Shown here: in pieces, positions 55,351-64,000 of the stretch
Layout: the number at the start of each line of letters is the position of its first letter
Position numbering within the stretch: the stretch's first letter is position 1
Assembly (NCBI GenBank): GCA_963575645.1
Contig: OY754464.1
Location: 77,040,948 to 77,104,947, forward strand
DNA length: 64,000 bases
From: Xanthostigma xanthostigma
Taxonomy: Eukaryota; Arthropoda; Insecta; Raphidioptera; Raphidiidae
Reading direction: 5' to 3'
The notes under the pieces: model-generated
What the model was told of the DNA's origin: nothing
The model's input: the letters and a program-made list of their open reading frames with translations, nothing else
Databases searched by the model: none
Position numbers and translations under genes: made by a program

Positions 55351-55609
55351 TATACAAGATTACTTGATTAAACAAAAGATGTGGTGCTCTTATTTCACAG
55401 TTTACTTAATAATAATATTAACGACGTACACAAACTTCAAATACAAAAGTTTCACGGTGTCGGTTACATAATTAATTACATTTTATGATGTCTCTGTATC
55501 TGATTTTATTTCATGTTGTTTGACCAAAAGCTTCTAAACTTTAATTTAATTAATACGAAAACTAGATGGACCTGTTCAAAACTTTTTTGAAGGTGACTTA
55601 ACACAGTCT

Positions 55610-56120
55610 TCTAAGATCAATTTATGGCATAGGCTGTCGCCAAAAATTTTTTTGCCACAGGCTGTCGCCCAAAATTTTTTTGTCAACACAAAACTTTTTA
55701 ACACGTGCTTTTGGGTTAGTTTTCAAATATTCATGTGTTTTGGTACAGGCTCGCGGCGCAACTAACCGTTATTTATTTACACAAAACATTTTTGCATTTG
55801 ATTTTGGAATAGTTTTAAAAGCTTGGTGTGTTTTGATGAACGCCTGCCAAATTACTATAACAGGTGTACGCGAAACATTTTTGAATGTGTTTTTTGAATA
55901 GTTTTCCAAAATCGATGTGTTTTAAATCTGCTGTCGTTAAGAACACTACTCGGCTCTTCGAGCCTCGTAACAATAATTCAAGTACAAAATTCAGGCCTGC
56001 GGCCTTCATAATTGTAGTTTTTCTGAAACAAAACATGTTTGCATGTATTTTTGGCGTAACTTTAAAAAGTTTGTGTGCTTTAATATACTCCTGCACAATT
56101 GCAATAACTGCTTTTTTTAA
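55610..56120. repeat. Degenerate long-period repeats
   Basis: A motif of the form CAAAACATTTTTGCATTT...TTTAAAA-GCTTGGTGTGTTTT...CCTGC recurs about four times with strong divergence (near 55686, 55780, 55875, 56026). GGCTGTCGCC-AAAATTTTTTTG is also doubled at 55633-55680. The ORFs across it are repeat translations. Confidence 0.55.
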
Positions 56121-56152
56121 GAATTTTCGCTTCCCCCCTTCTCGTTTCACTG

Positions 56153-56750
56153 CGAAAAAATTAGCATACCCCTTTATCGTTCACCCGGTAACACAATTCG
56201 CATACCCCTATATCGTTCAACCCGGAATTGTTTTTTTTAAAACTCCCCCTTTAACCCTTCCTGTTTCACTGCGAAACAATTCGCATACCCCTTTATCCTT
56301 CACCCCGGTTTTACAATTCGCATACCCCTTTATTTTTCACTCCGGTATTACAATTCGCATACCCTTTTATCTTTCACCCCGGTATTACAAATCACATACC
56401 TCTTTTCCGTTCACTCTAGTATTGCAATTCGCATACCCCTTTTTCGTTCACCCCGGAATTGTTTTTTAAAAACTTCCCCTTTAATCCTTCACGTTTCACT
56501 GCGAAGCAATTCGCATACCCCTTTATCCTACACCCTGGTATTACAACTCGCATACCCTTTTATCCCTTGCCCCGGTATTACAATTCGCATACCCCTTTAC
56601 TTTTCACCCCGTTATTACAATTTGCATACCCCTTTATCGTTCACCCCGGTATTACAATTCGCATACCCCTTTATCGTTCACCCCGAAATTGTTTTTTTTA
56701 AAAACTCCTCTTTAACACTTCCCGTTTCACTGCGAAACAATTCGATGCAT
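56153..56750. repeat. Minisatellite: 37-bp units in a higher-order array
   Basis: About twelve units of a 37-bp sequence containing AATTCGCATACCCCTTTATC and TTCACCCCGGTATTAC are punctuated by a roughly 45-bp spacer (TTTTTTTAAAAACTCC... to GTTTCACTGCGAAA) seen about four times. The last two composite periods are about 228-233 bp. The 194- and 80-codon ORFs are translations of this array. Confidence 0.92.
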
Positions 56751-56859
56751 GTCAAAGTAACATTATTCAATCATTGTTTAGATTTATAAGAAAATCAACA
56801 CACTAATTTTTATACAGTATATTTAAGCAATAACCGATCATTACATTATTTACAATTTT

Positions 56860-57060
56860 AAATCTTAGATTAACGTCTGAACTCTTCAAAGAAATAAAAT
56901 AATCGACCAATTTTTTCAGACTGTATATTGACAAAAAATTATAAAATTATATTTCAATAGATGACGTTTAGGTCCGGATTTGGATCTTCTTCAGAAATAA
57001 TCTACTTATTTTCTAATTGAATAAAGATTGATTTTTTATATATTATTGAAAAATTTTATT
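56860..57060. mobile_element. Inverted-repeat element IR1, partial copy 3
   Basis: One arm only, from CTTAGATTAACGTCTGAACT to GGTCCGGATTTGGATCTTCT and TCAGAAATAATC. The hammerhead-like core is on the minus strand. Confidence 0.75.
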
Positions 57061-57142
57061 TATTTACAGTTTCATTTATGTATATATTTACTGGCATTTA
57101 AATAATAATTCTAAAATAAATGTATGTAAGTGAATACACTTG

Positions 57143-57280
57143 TCACAATCGATTCGAGCTAGGTGTGATTTCTCTTCCGGTGGTTGTTGCATTCATGGTG
57201 ACTGAAATTTTCACTGCTATTTGCGGCTGCTCCTTAACCTTTTTCTTGATCCAGAAACCCATGTTTGGAATCAAAGAAAC
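57143..57280 (-). CDS. Putative terminal exon of an unrecognised minus-strand gene
   Basis: A strong acceptor (TTTTGTTTTATTGTTCCAG) precedes 57280. In phase 0 it opens a 45-codon frame to a TGA at 57143, containing MGFWIKKKVKEQPQIAVKIS and ending TPSSNRL. I do not recognise the protein. The acceptor closely resembles the one in front of the Helitron Met at 62460. It lies about 560 nt downstream of the Helitron stop on the same strand, so it may be part of the Helitron transcript or host sequence captured by it. The opposite strand is also open here, so this remains tentative. Confidence 0.3.
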   Translation of the reverse strand, partial: VSLIPNMGFWIKKKVKEQPQIAVKISVTMNATTTGREITPSSNRL

Positions 57281-57841
57281 CTGGAACAATAAAACAAAAG
57301 CAAGCAGACATATCCTTCTAATTTTATTAAATGTTTTTACTTTTAACTTTTTAAGCGTGCTTTAATTTGTAAAAATTTTTAAATTAAAATTCTATGACAA
57401 TTTTCCACACCACCTATTGAGGTATTGTCGGGGCGCGTTACTCCTTTTTTTTACATGGTAGAGTTCCCCAGGAGGCCTATACAACCATGAGAGTTAAAAA
57501 GCGATTTTTAACTCACCTATTACGTGCTTCCGAGAACAGCTGACGAACGTCGAGGACTCTATGCGCATGCTGTGAACCTGTAAAAAACAAAAATAAATTA
57601 TTTTTTTGGTACTATTATTTTGTATTATACTTCATCACGTTTTTTTAATGCACGTTACAATTATTGTAGTTTGCAACGTGCCATATGCATCCTGTCGCTA
57701 CTACACATTTCGATAAATCGACTATGGAGCAAACAGGGCATATGATTTTTTTTTTAATTTTTCACTATCACGTATTTTTAATGACGATACCTCACTGATC
57801 ACCGTAGCGACTGCGAGGCATAGGGGACGCATGATTCTTTA
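57281..57841. other. Helitron 3' flank
   Basis: Apart from the exon-like segment at 57517-57577, no gene. I could not place the Helitron 3' CTRR end with confidence. Confidence 0.4.
57517..57577 (-). other. Exon-like segment downstream of the Helitron ORF (putative)
   Basis: On the minus strand a good acceptor (GTTTTTTACAG) precedes 57577 and a GTGAGT donor follows 57517, leaving 61 nt. Two frames are open. One frame reads HAHRVLDVRQLFSEARN, but neither frame joins the next candidate exon (57280) in an open phase. It could be a Helitron 3' untranslated exon, a captured host exon, or chance. Confidence 0.25.
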
Positions 57842-60800
57842 TTAATTTTCTAACACTTCATTATAGACGACATTCTCGGTATAAAACGTAGTACTTCCCT
57901 CGATGAGTTTCCCTTGTTTTGTCGCTTCTAAAATTTGAACGCGTACGGCGTGCATTGCGCGCGCTCTCGAAAACGCGACGTAGAGTTGACCATGCGCGAA
58001 TACCGGCTTCGAAAGATATATGCCCACTTTTTCGAGGGTCGATCCCTGGGCTTTATTTATTGTCATCGCGTAGGCAGGACGAATGGGAAACTGACGCCTT
58101 TTCAATTTAAAAGGCAAGTCGCTATCGGCCGACGTCAGATCCAATCTCGGAATAAAAACTCTGTTGCCTTCAAACCGTCCCGTTATTATCTCTGCATCTA
58201 TGCAGTTTTCCATCAAGTTTTTAACAATCAGTCTGGTACCGTTACACAGACCTTGTTTCACTTGCAGATTCCTCAGCAGCATTATTATTGCGCCGGTTTT
58301 CAACGTCAATTTGTGAGGCGGCAGTCCGGATGGCGTAATTGAATTGAGAAATTCGACGCTGAAATTGCTCTGTTCTTCCTCATCGTCGGTCACTATCGAA
58401 TCCACGCTGTTGTAGGATTTTGCCAGACCGTCGAGCGAATCTATAATTCTGTCGTTCAGTAACGTGCAGTCGTCATTTCGCGGACACAATATGGCGCTCT
58501 TATGGATCGATCCGTCGGTCGCCAATGCATTTTCGCCGAATATCTCCGATACTACGTCGTCTACCATGCACACGTCCGGTATAGCAATGGTATCGTTCGG
58601 TAAATCGACGTGGTTTTCGAGTTTTCCTTCTCCGAGTTCCCGAAGCCAGTTCGTAAATTCCGTTTCGTCTGCGTTCGCTCGCATATTCCTCGTGAGTGAG
58701 AACGTTTTGAATTCCGTCCATAAGTGACAGTTCTTGACGCAATTTTCCACCACTTTCGTCCTGTTTGCGTTGCGGACGACAGGCAAGCACTGGCGAAAAT
58801 CACCACCGAGAAGGACGACTTTTCCGCCGAATGGTCTTTCAACGCGCGTTATGTCTCTTAGTACTCTGTCGACGGCTATCAGAGACGCGGCCGGTGCCAT
58901 GGTAATTTCGTCCCAGATGATTATTTTTGCCGCGTTGATTGCTTGTGCCTGAGCTGTGTCGGGCTTTAAACCGGAAGTCGACGTGTCCAATAACGGTACC
59001 GGCAGTTTGAACTGTGAATGGACTGTCCGGCCTCCCTTCAACAGCAGCGACGCAATTCCTGTCCACGCAACCGCGATTACGGAAATGTTCATTCCTCTCA
59101 AGGTGCTGATGAGTGCGTTATACAAAAACGTTTTTCCAGCGCCGCCTACACCGTCTAAATAAAAGTACCGCGCGCGTATTTCGGAGTTTTCGACTGTTCT
59201 CATCACTTCCGCGAAGATTTTCAGCTGATCTGCGTTCAGCATTTCCCTCATGCGATCGGCTTCCGTACGCTCGATCTCCGCATTAAAATCGTCTTCGGGA
59301 CGTTGTGCAACGTGCACCCTCGGTTGTTCAAATCCGAAATCCGTTAATCTACGTCCGTGCAAGGCGAGGTTGTTCTGAATATCGCTCAGAGCTAAATCTT
59401 CCGCGACCCGTCTTTCGTGAATTCGCGCGAAATCGTCGATTAGATCGTCCTTGAACTGCTCCCACAGTCGTTGGGGCTCGTCGAGTTCGCAAAAAATCAT
59501 GATGGTTGCGAACAGAGATCTTAACTGTCGAGGCATTGCGAACGTCGCCGCTTCTCGCATGCACCTCGTCCATTCGCTATCGTCGGCCAACAGATTTCTT
59601 TGCCTCGCAGCATCTTTAAATGTCGGACACACCTCGCCGTTTACCGTTCGCACATCCTCGAATGATGTGGCTCCTTTCACGTGTAATAATAAAAGTCGAA
59701 GATAATATCTTTCCTCGTCTCGAGGGTTGACAGTGTACATACGCGAAATCGTGTCGACGAACCGTCTTCGACTTCTCCAAGCTTTTTCGGTAAATACAAA
59801 ATGCGTCGGAATCTCAGTATAAAGATATTCTCTGGCAGCAGGATTTACTATGTTTAATTTGAACCAAGCCGTTAGCGTCGTCTCTCCCGCGGCTGCCCTT
59901 TCTACGGCGTGCTGTTCGTTTCCCTCCCGAAAGTAAACGGCTTGTTGAAACGGAAGATGTACCGCCAGTCGTTTGATAACATGGCTTCTGTCATGCATCT
60001 TAAATTCGAAGATTCTCCACAACGCTTCCGGTGCGCTGACGTAGCGCGCGTCTACAAACGTTTCTAGTTCGTCCCAATTCAAAACCGCGTCTTCGTTACC
60101 GATCTGTACGCAAGCGCAATCGTGTCCTTTGTACACATACTTGCATATGTACTTGACACTCTTTATCGATGAACAAATTTCCACATTTATGTGCGCGTTG
60201 TATTTCCTCAACAGCCATTTGTTATACGGCACGACGTACCTGTTGTCGAGTTCGTGTCCTCTGACATGAACAGTGCGACCCGTGTCGCGTCGTTTATATT
60301 TCGGGTATCCGTTTTCGTTGACCGCGGTCTCATTCCTAAATTCTTTAGGGAACTCCTTGCTACATTTACCATCACTCATACACGGAGAGTTGGGAGCAAG
60401 TGTGCCGCAGGGTCCGTGTATCATCGCGTTACTGACGATCGCGTAAAGTTCGGGTTCGGTGACCTGATCTGGAATCTCGGCGCAAACGATTCTGTCGACT
60501 TGTTCTGGTTCTCGCGGTTTGTCCTCGGCGCGTAGAATTATTAAAATATGACAATGTGGTAAGCCGCGCTTCTGAAACTCGATGACGTGTAGATACGCGA
60601 CCGGTACACCCAAAACGTGTTTGACTCGAATGTCATGTAAAAATTCCCCGAGTTTCAGGTGAAATACTCTGGCTGTCAAATCCGGTCTATGTTCAGCCTT
60701 TTGCCACGGTTCTAAATTTTCTGTAATCTCCCGCCATTTCGGATTACACGTAAACGTAATAAATAAATCTGGTCGACCGTACTTTGTCACGATTGTCATT

Positions 60801-62503
60801 GCATCTTGGAAATTCTGGTGCATATTCCTAGGGCTTCCTTCGAAAGTCGGCGGTAATATCACCATTCTTCCGACTCTTGCCTGATTTTCCACCGCGACAT
60901 CGTGCAAGTAGTCCATCAGTCCTTGATACAATTCAACGCGCAATTTTTGCTGATTTTCTCTAAAAAATTGAAGTCGTGAACCCTCGATTTTAACATACCA
61001 GTCCACCGCGAGCTGTTGCGTAAGTTTTCCGCCGTTTAATATCGCATTGAAATATCCTACTCTAATCGCGAAGTTATAACTGCAATATTGAAGCATCGAA
61101 ACGTTTTCTCTTCGCGCCGTTCTCTGCCTGTACGGCATATTCGGTTGCCATCCTGGTTCTCCTCTCGGAAATAGCAACGGATAGCTCATCGGATCGCAGT
61201 TTGGACTCAGTATCGATATTTTCCGAAACACTCCTCTTCGTGAGTATATCCTTATGTCGCGTTCCAAAGGGGGAGCTCCGTCGTCGCTTCGAAATACCAC
61301 GGCGACTTCGTTTGCCGTCGGTACGTTGTACCTACGTCGGTCGTGTCGACGATCCTCACGAATGCTCATAAATATTTCCGACGCGTCTCTTCCTTCAACT
61401 TCGGCTCGTCGATTTTCGTCGATTTCGACCTCTCTCAGGAATTTATACGCTTCGGCGAACGGGTTTATATCACGAAAGAGTCTATCTAGCGCTTCCACCA
61501 ATTCCGGAATACAGTCTTGGTTTTCTCGACGTTCCATTCTATGATTTAGTGCATCCGCTGAATCTAGAAAATATAGTTGACCGTAACTTACATTACCCAC
61601 GGGTCGTTCGATGTGGGCTATTTGGTGGTAGATCTGTCCGTGAATTCTGAAACAATAGGGTCCGCGTCCTGCAGGGGGAGCGATGTCGACACCTGTCGAT
61701 GCAAACGCCAACGCACTATTGTACTTCCTTATATTTTGTATAAAATTATTCGAGTGTTCATGACGTCCGCACAACAGATCCTCTAGTAATTGTGGGTAAT
61801 CTCTCGGCTCGAACGCTATCTTTCCTTTTCGACAACAGTGTGTAAATTTTCTGTCGACTGGCCGTTCGCCAGAAAAATGCTTCGCCCGACATTCGATACA
61901 AACGGCGTCCATGGCACCTAAATAGAACTCTTCGGCTACGTGTTCTAGCGCGGTGAGATAGGTTGCCACTTGACCTTCTCTTCGACGCTGTTCCCAGTCA
62001 TCTCGTTGTAGTTCTTCAATTACGCGAATTGCTACGTCGTTCTCTTCAACTACCATCGGTTCGACGATTGGTCGCGGTTGTGTCAACGCGGGCTCGTCTT
62101 GGACGGACACGGACTCATCGCTTGACACTTCTCGCTGTATCGGAGACGATTGCAGTACGTTCTGCATAGGTCCGTCCGGACGATGAGAGGGCCCCGCAAC
62201 TGGAGATTCGGGCCGCACGATAATATTCTCCAGTTGATCAACGACCGGTTTGTCAGCATGGCTAGAAATAGAAAGATTGTTATTTGTTCTTAATGATTGC
62301 ACGACGATCTGAGCTGGCTCTCCGGCGGCAGGAGTTGGTCTCGGCACATCCGGAACGACTGGATCTGCTTCCTGTTGTGCAGGCGGAATTTTAGGGACTT
62401 TCTGACTTCCTTTACGGGGAACATTGATGCTTCTCTTCTTTGGCGGCATTGTGTTGTTGGAATTCTGAAACAATAAAACAAACCCAAACACACGCACAGT
62501 CAA
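57842..62503 (-). CDS. Autonomous Helitron RepHel protein (HUH nickase plus PIF1-type helicase)
   Basis: A 1553-residue uninterrupted frame for rolling-circle (peel-and-paste) transposition. Residues 1-180 are Pro/Gln/Glu-rich linker. A Cys/His cluster follows (C202, C205, H222, C223, C224). The Rep domain has the HUH motif H650-C651-H652 (GLPHCHIL), the conserved HGPCG...GKCSKEFPK block at 696-720, and the paired tyrosines Y785 and Y789 in KYICKYVYKG. The helicase has Walker A GVGGAGKT (1118-1125), Walker B WDE (D1198/E1199), LLGGDFRQCLPV (1231), KAQGSTL (1484) and a final YVAFSRAR. All catalytic residues are present with no stops. The first Met at 62503 may be intronic: TTTATTGTTTCAG lies just before the second Met (residue 19, MPPKKRS), so translation could start there. 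GC content is visibly higher than in its surroundings, suggesting recent arrival. Confidence 0.95.
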   Translation of the reverse strand: MTVRVFGFVLLFQNSNNTMPPKKRSINVPRKGSQKVPKIPPAQQEADPVVPDVPRPTPAAGEPAQIVVQSLRTNNNLSISSHADKPVVDQLENIIVRPESPVAGPSHRPDGPMQNVLQSSPIQREVSSDESVSVQDEPALTQPRPIVEPMVVEENDVAIRVIEELQRDDWEQRRREGQVATYLTALEHVAEEFYLGAMDAVCIECRAKHFSGERPVDRKFTHCCRKGKIAFEPRDYPQLLEDLLCGRHEHSNNFIQNIRKYNSALAFASTGVDIAPPAGRGPYCFRIHGQIYHQIAHIERPVGNVSYGQLYFLDSADALNHRMERRENQDCIPELVEALDRLFRDINPFAEAYKFLREVEIDENRRAEVEGRDASEIFMSIREDRRHDRRRYNVPTANEVAVVFRSDDGAPPLERDIRIYSRRGVFRKISILSPNCDPMSYPLLFPRGEPGWQPNMPYRQRTARRENVSMLQYCSYNFAIRVGYFNAILNGGKLTQQLAVDWYVKIEGSRLQFFRENQQKLRVELYQGLMDYLHDVAVENQARVGRMVILPPTFEGSPRNMHQNFQDAMTIVTKYGRPDLFITFTCNPKWREITENLEPWQKAEHRPDLTARVFHLKLGEFLHDIRVKHVLGVPVAYLHVIEFQKRGLPHCHILIILRAEDKPREPEQVDRIVCAEIPDQVTEPELYAIVSNAMIHGPCGTLAPNSPCMSDGKCSKEFPKEFRNETAVNENGYPKYKRRDTGRTVHVRGHELDNRYVVPYNKWLLRKYNAHINVEICSSIKSVKYICKYVYKGHDCACVQIGNEDAVLNWDELETFVDARYVSAPEALWRIFEFKMHDRSHVIKRLAVHLPFQQAVYFREGNEQHAVERAAAGETTLTAWFKLNIVNPAAREYLYTEIPTHFVFTEKAWRSRRRFVDTISRMYTVNPRDEERYYLRLLLLHVKGATSFEDVRTVNGEVCPTFKDAARQRNLLADDSEWTRCMREAATFAMPRQLRSLFATIMIFCELDEPQRLWEQFKDDLIDDFARIHERRVAEDLALSDIQNNLALHGRRLTDFGFEQPRVHVAQRPEDDFNAEIERTEADRMREMLNADQLKIFAEVMRTVENSEIRARYFYLDGVGGAGKTFLYNALISTLRGMNISVIAVAWTGIASLLLKGGRTVHSQFKLPVPLLDTSTSGLKPDTAQAQAINAAKIIIWDEITMAPAASLIAVDRVLRDITRVERPFGGKVVLLGGDFRQCLPVVRNANRTKVVENCVKNCHLWTEFKTFSLTRNMRANADETEFTNWLRELGEGKLENHVDLPNDTIAIPDVCMVDDVVSEIFGENALATDGSIHKSAILCPRNDDCTLLNDRIIDSLDGLAKSYNSVDSIVTDDEEEQSNFSVEFLNSITPSGLPPHKLTLKTGAIIMLLRNLQVKQGLCNGTRLIVKNLMENCIDAEIITGRFEGNRVFIPRLDLTSADSDLPFKLKRRQFPIRPAYAMTINKAQGSTLEKVGIYLSKPVFAHGQLYVAFSRARAMHAVRVQILEATKQGKLIEGSTTFYTENVVYNEVLEN

Positions 62504-62701
62504 AACCTTTCACACGGATTCAAACTACCATTCACACCAAACAATCAAACGATTAGTGATTATATCTATTAATAAATCAGTAAAATTTTGTCATGTAGTA
62601 CACAGCCCGCAACTGATGTTAATTATCGTATTAAATGTTTCGATAAATGTTAGTTTTTGTAAAAAGCCAGTCAAAATTGGTTCAAGAAATTTTTCGATAC
62701 T
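62504..62701. other. Helitron 5' flank
   Basis: It lies between the ORF start and the neighbouring family P copy. It presumably contains the Helitron promoter and 5' TC end, but I cannot place them. Confidence 0.35.
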
Positions 62702-63910
62702 TTCGTTAATAAAAGATTCCAACCAATTGGGTGACGGGACCCTTTCAACACAAAAGAAAATTGATATTTGACATATAATAAAAAAAAAAATAAAACAGCT
62801 AGTGCTAAATACTTTGATATTTGCTATTCGTTTGCATGATTATCTGCATAATATGTAATAACGTCATGTAAAAATTAACCAAACATATTTGTCAGCTATC
62901 TAACTAATTTTTCTATGGCGGATAAAAAAAAAAACAAAAACACAACTGATTTTTTTCTATTTTTAAAATATTTCAGAAACTATAGAGTTTAGAAAAAAAT
63001 ATTATGTACATAACTCTCTTGTAAAAATAAAAAGAATAATGAATTGTTACGAAAAGTATACCATAATTATACAGGGTCCGGCAACGGTCCGAAATTTCTT
63101 GAAGTATAGGTTTCCGAGAAAAAAAAAGTTTCGAACAAAAGTAGCTCAACGTGGAAGGTTAAATCGTTTGCACATAAAACTACCCCCCTCACAAAATTTT
63201 AAATATCAACCCACATTTTTTTCTGCTGGATTATGCAATATCAAACTTTTGCTCAAAAATGTTTTTATCCCAAGCTCTCCTGCAGCCCCAAATGAATGCT
63301 CACGAAAATTCGGTATCCCCAAAAATCTCAAAAAAGTTTAGCTCAAAATTTTTGTGGAAAATATTTGCAAAATTTGTGTTGAAAGTAATCTCCTACAGAA
63401 TCGACTCACCGAGTACATGCTAGACCAAGATAAGCCGACTATTCACCTCAAATAACGGAATATGAATTTTCGAGAGCATTCATTTGGGGTGCAGGGAAGC
63501 TTCGGATAAAAAAATTATACGAACAAAAGTTTGACATTTCCCTTCGGGAATCATAATCCGTGAAAAAAATTAAGGTTATTTGAAATTTTAGATTCACATC
63601 TATCCTCTCACCCCCTGGCAGGGGGTGGGGGTGAGTTTTGTGTGCAAATGATTTCACCTTCTAAGTTGAGCAGTTTTTGTTCGAAACTTTTTTCACGAAA
63701 ACCTACTCTTCAGGAAATTTCGAAAAGTTGCCGAATTTTTGCCGGATCCTGTAAAACATAGTTATAGTAGGTAATATTATATCTCTTCTGCGCATAACGC
63801 CGATTTTCCCCAAAAACAATAGGGCTCTTCATATTTATATATCAAACATCCTTCCAAAAATTGATTTCTATCCGCTTGACTTGTATCGTGTTCGCAGACT
63901 ACTATATATT
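62702..63910 (-). mobile_element. Dispersed repeat family P, copy split by a nested MITE
   Basis: Matches 8830-9330 from CCAACCAATTGGGTGACGGG inward, interrupted at 63071 and resuming at 63752 with TCTGCGCATAACGCCGATTT-type sequence. Confidence 0.78.
63072..63751. mobile_element. 680-bp TA-flanked MITE nested in family P
   Basis: CAGGGTCCGGCAACGGTCC and GTTGCCGAATTTTTGCCGGA..CCTG ends, TA on both sides (63070-63071, 63752-63753). The 100-codon and 69-codon frames across it show no domain. Confidence 0.8.
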
Positions 63911-64000
63911 TCATTTTAATTTAAAAAAATGTTTGAGCTTAATTTTATTTTAACATAGTAATTAAAAAGTTGTGTTTTTTGATAGTGGAGTGCCGTAAGA

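Noticed and set aside
55885-56701. Two plus-strand ORFs (194 and 80 codons) with repeating PYIVHPG/FAYPF-like peptides
   Set aside because: They are translations of the 37-bp minisatellite; the unit is not a multiple of three and the frame survives only because the units lack stops.
56153-56750. CRISPR-like array
   Set aside because: Units are head-to-tail without unique spacers, the spacer is itself repeated, and the context is animal genomic DNA.
57919-62493. Many ORFs of 60-135 codons opposite or out of frame with the Helitron protein
   Set aside because: Shadow frames of the GC-richer RepHel coding sequence; none has a domain.
52660-64000. Remaining GUSB exons with catalytic Glu residues
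   Set aside because: I looked for the WSVxNEP-type segment and the nucleophile segment on the plus strand and found none; they must lie beyond the window.

Overview
The window is AT-rich nuclear DNA from an arthropod, most likely an insect. Two spliced, neuropeptide- or metabolism-type animal genes with GT-AG introns are embedded in a very dense mix of DNA transposons, MITEs, non-autonomous Helitrons, tRNA-derived SINEs and LINE scraps. I cannot name the species. There are no bacterial-style operons, rRNA genes, CRISPR arrays or convincingly functional tRNA genes.

Gene 1 (minus strand, about 14.45 kb down to 2.98 kb) is a G-protein-coupled receptor of the adipokinetic hormone / corazonin / GnRH receptor family, best matched to an AKH receptor. 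Four internal exons join in frame and cover the stretch from the end of TM2 to the start of the third extracellular loop. The exon with the N-terminus and TM1-TM2 and the exon with TM7 and the tail were not found. Gene 2 (plus strand, 41.89-52.66 kb) is the 5' two thirds of a lysosomal-type beta-glucuronidase (glycoside hydrolase family 2). Its five in-phase exons encode the signal peptide, the jelly-roll domain, the beta-sandwich and the start of the TIM barrel. The exons with the catalytic glutamates are not in the window.

The largest open frame (57.84-62.50 kb, minus) is an intact 1553-residue RepHel protein of an autonomous Helitron. Just beyond its 3' end on the same strand are two small exon-like segments. 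Beyond those lie a hammerhead-like inverted repeat and a two-level minisatellite at 56.15-56.75 kb.

Everything else is mobile DNA, and much of it can be delimited by internal comparison. There are three hAT insertions of one MITE family with 8-bp duplications or good ends plus a broken fourth, and two copies of a second hAT MITE. Many TA-flanked Tc1/mariner-type MITEs are present, some keeping scraps of transposase. There are two TTAA-flanked elements (one with an empty site in the window), two THAP/P-like remnants, a solo LTR with a 4-bp duplication, and two non-autonomous Helitron families, one carrying a tRNA-Lys-like segment. Three near-full copies of a tRNA-derived SINE and several long foldbacks complete the list. 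The most striking foldback is a 682-bp palindrome at 1257-1938 built of smaller palindromes, whose empty site is preserved at 13.4 kb.

Two themes stand out. First, transposon boundaries lie within about 15-80 nt of nearly every splice site of both host genes, so the introns are almost wholly transposon up to the minimal splicing signals. Second, two unrelated inverted-repeat families carry the same RNA-like core (CTGANGA, 5-bp stem, GAAAC) with different but complementary stems, which looks like a hammerhead-ribozyme relic.
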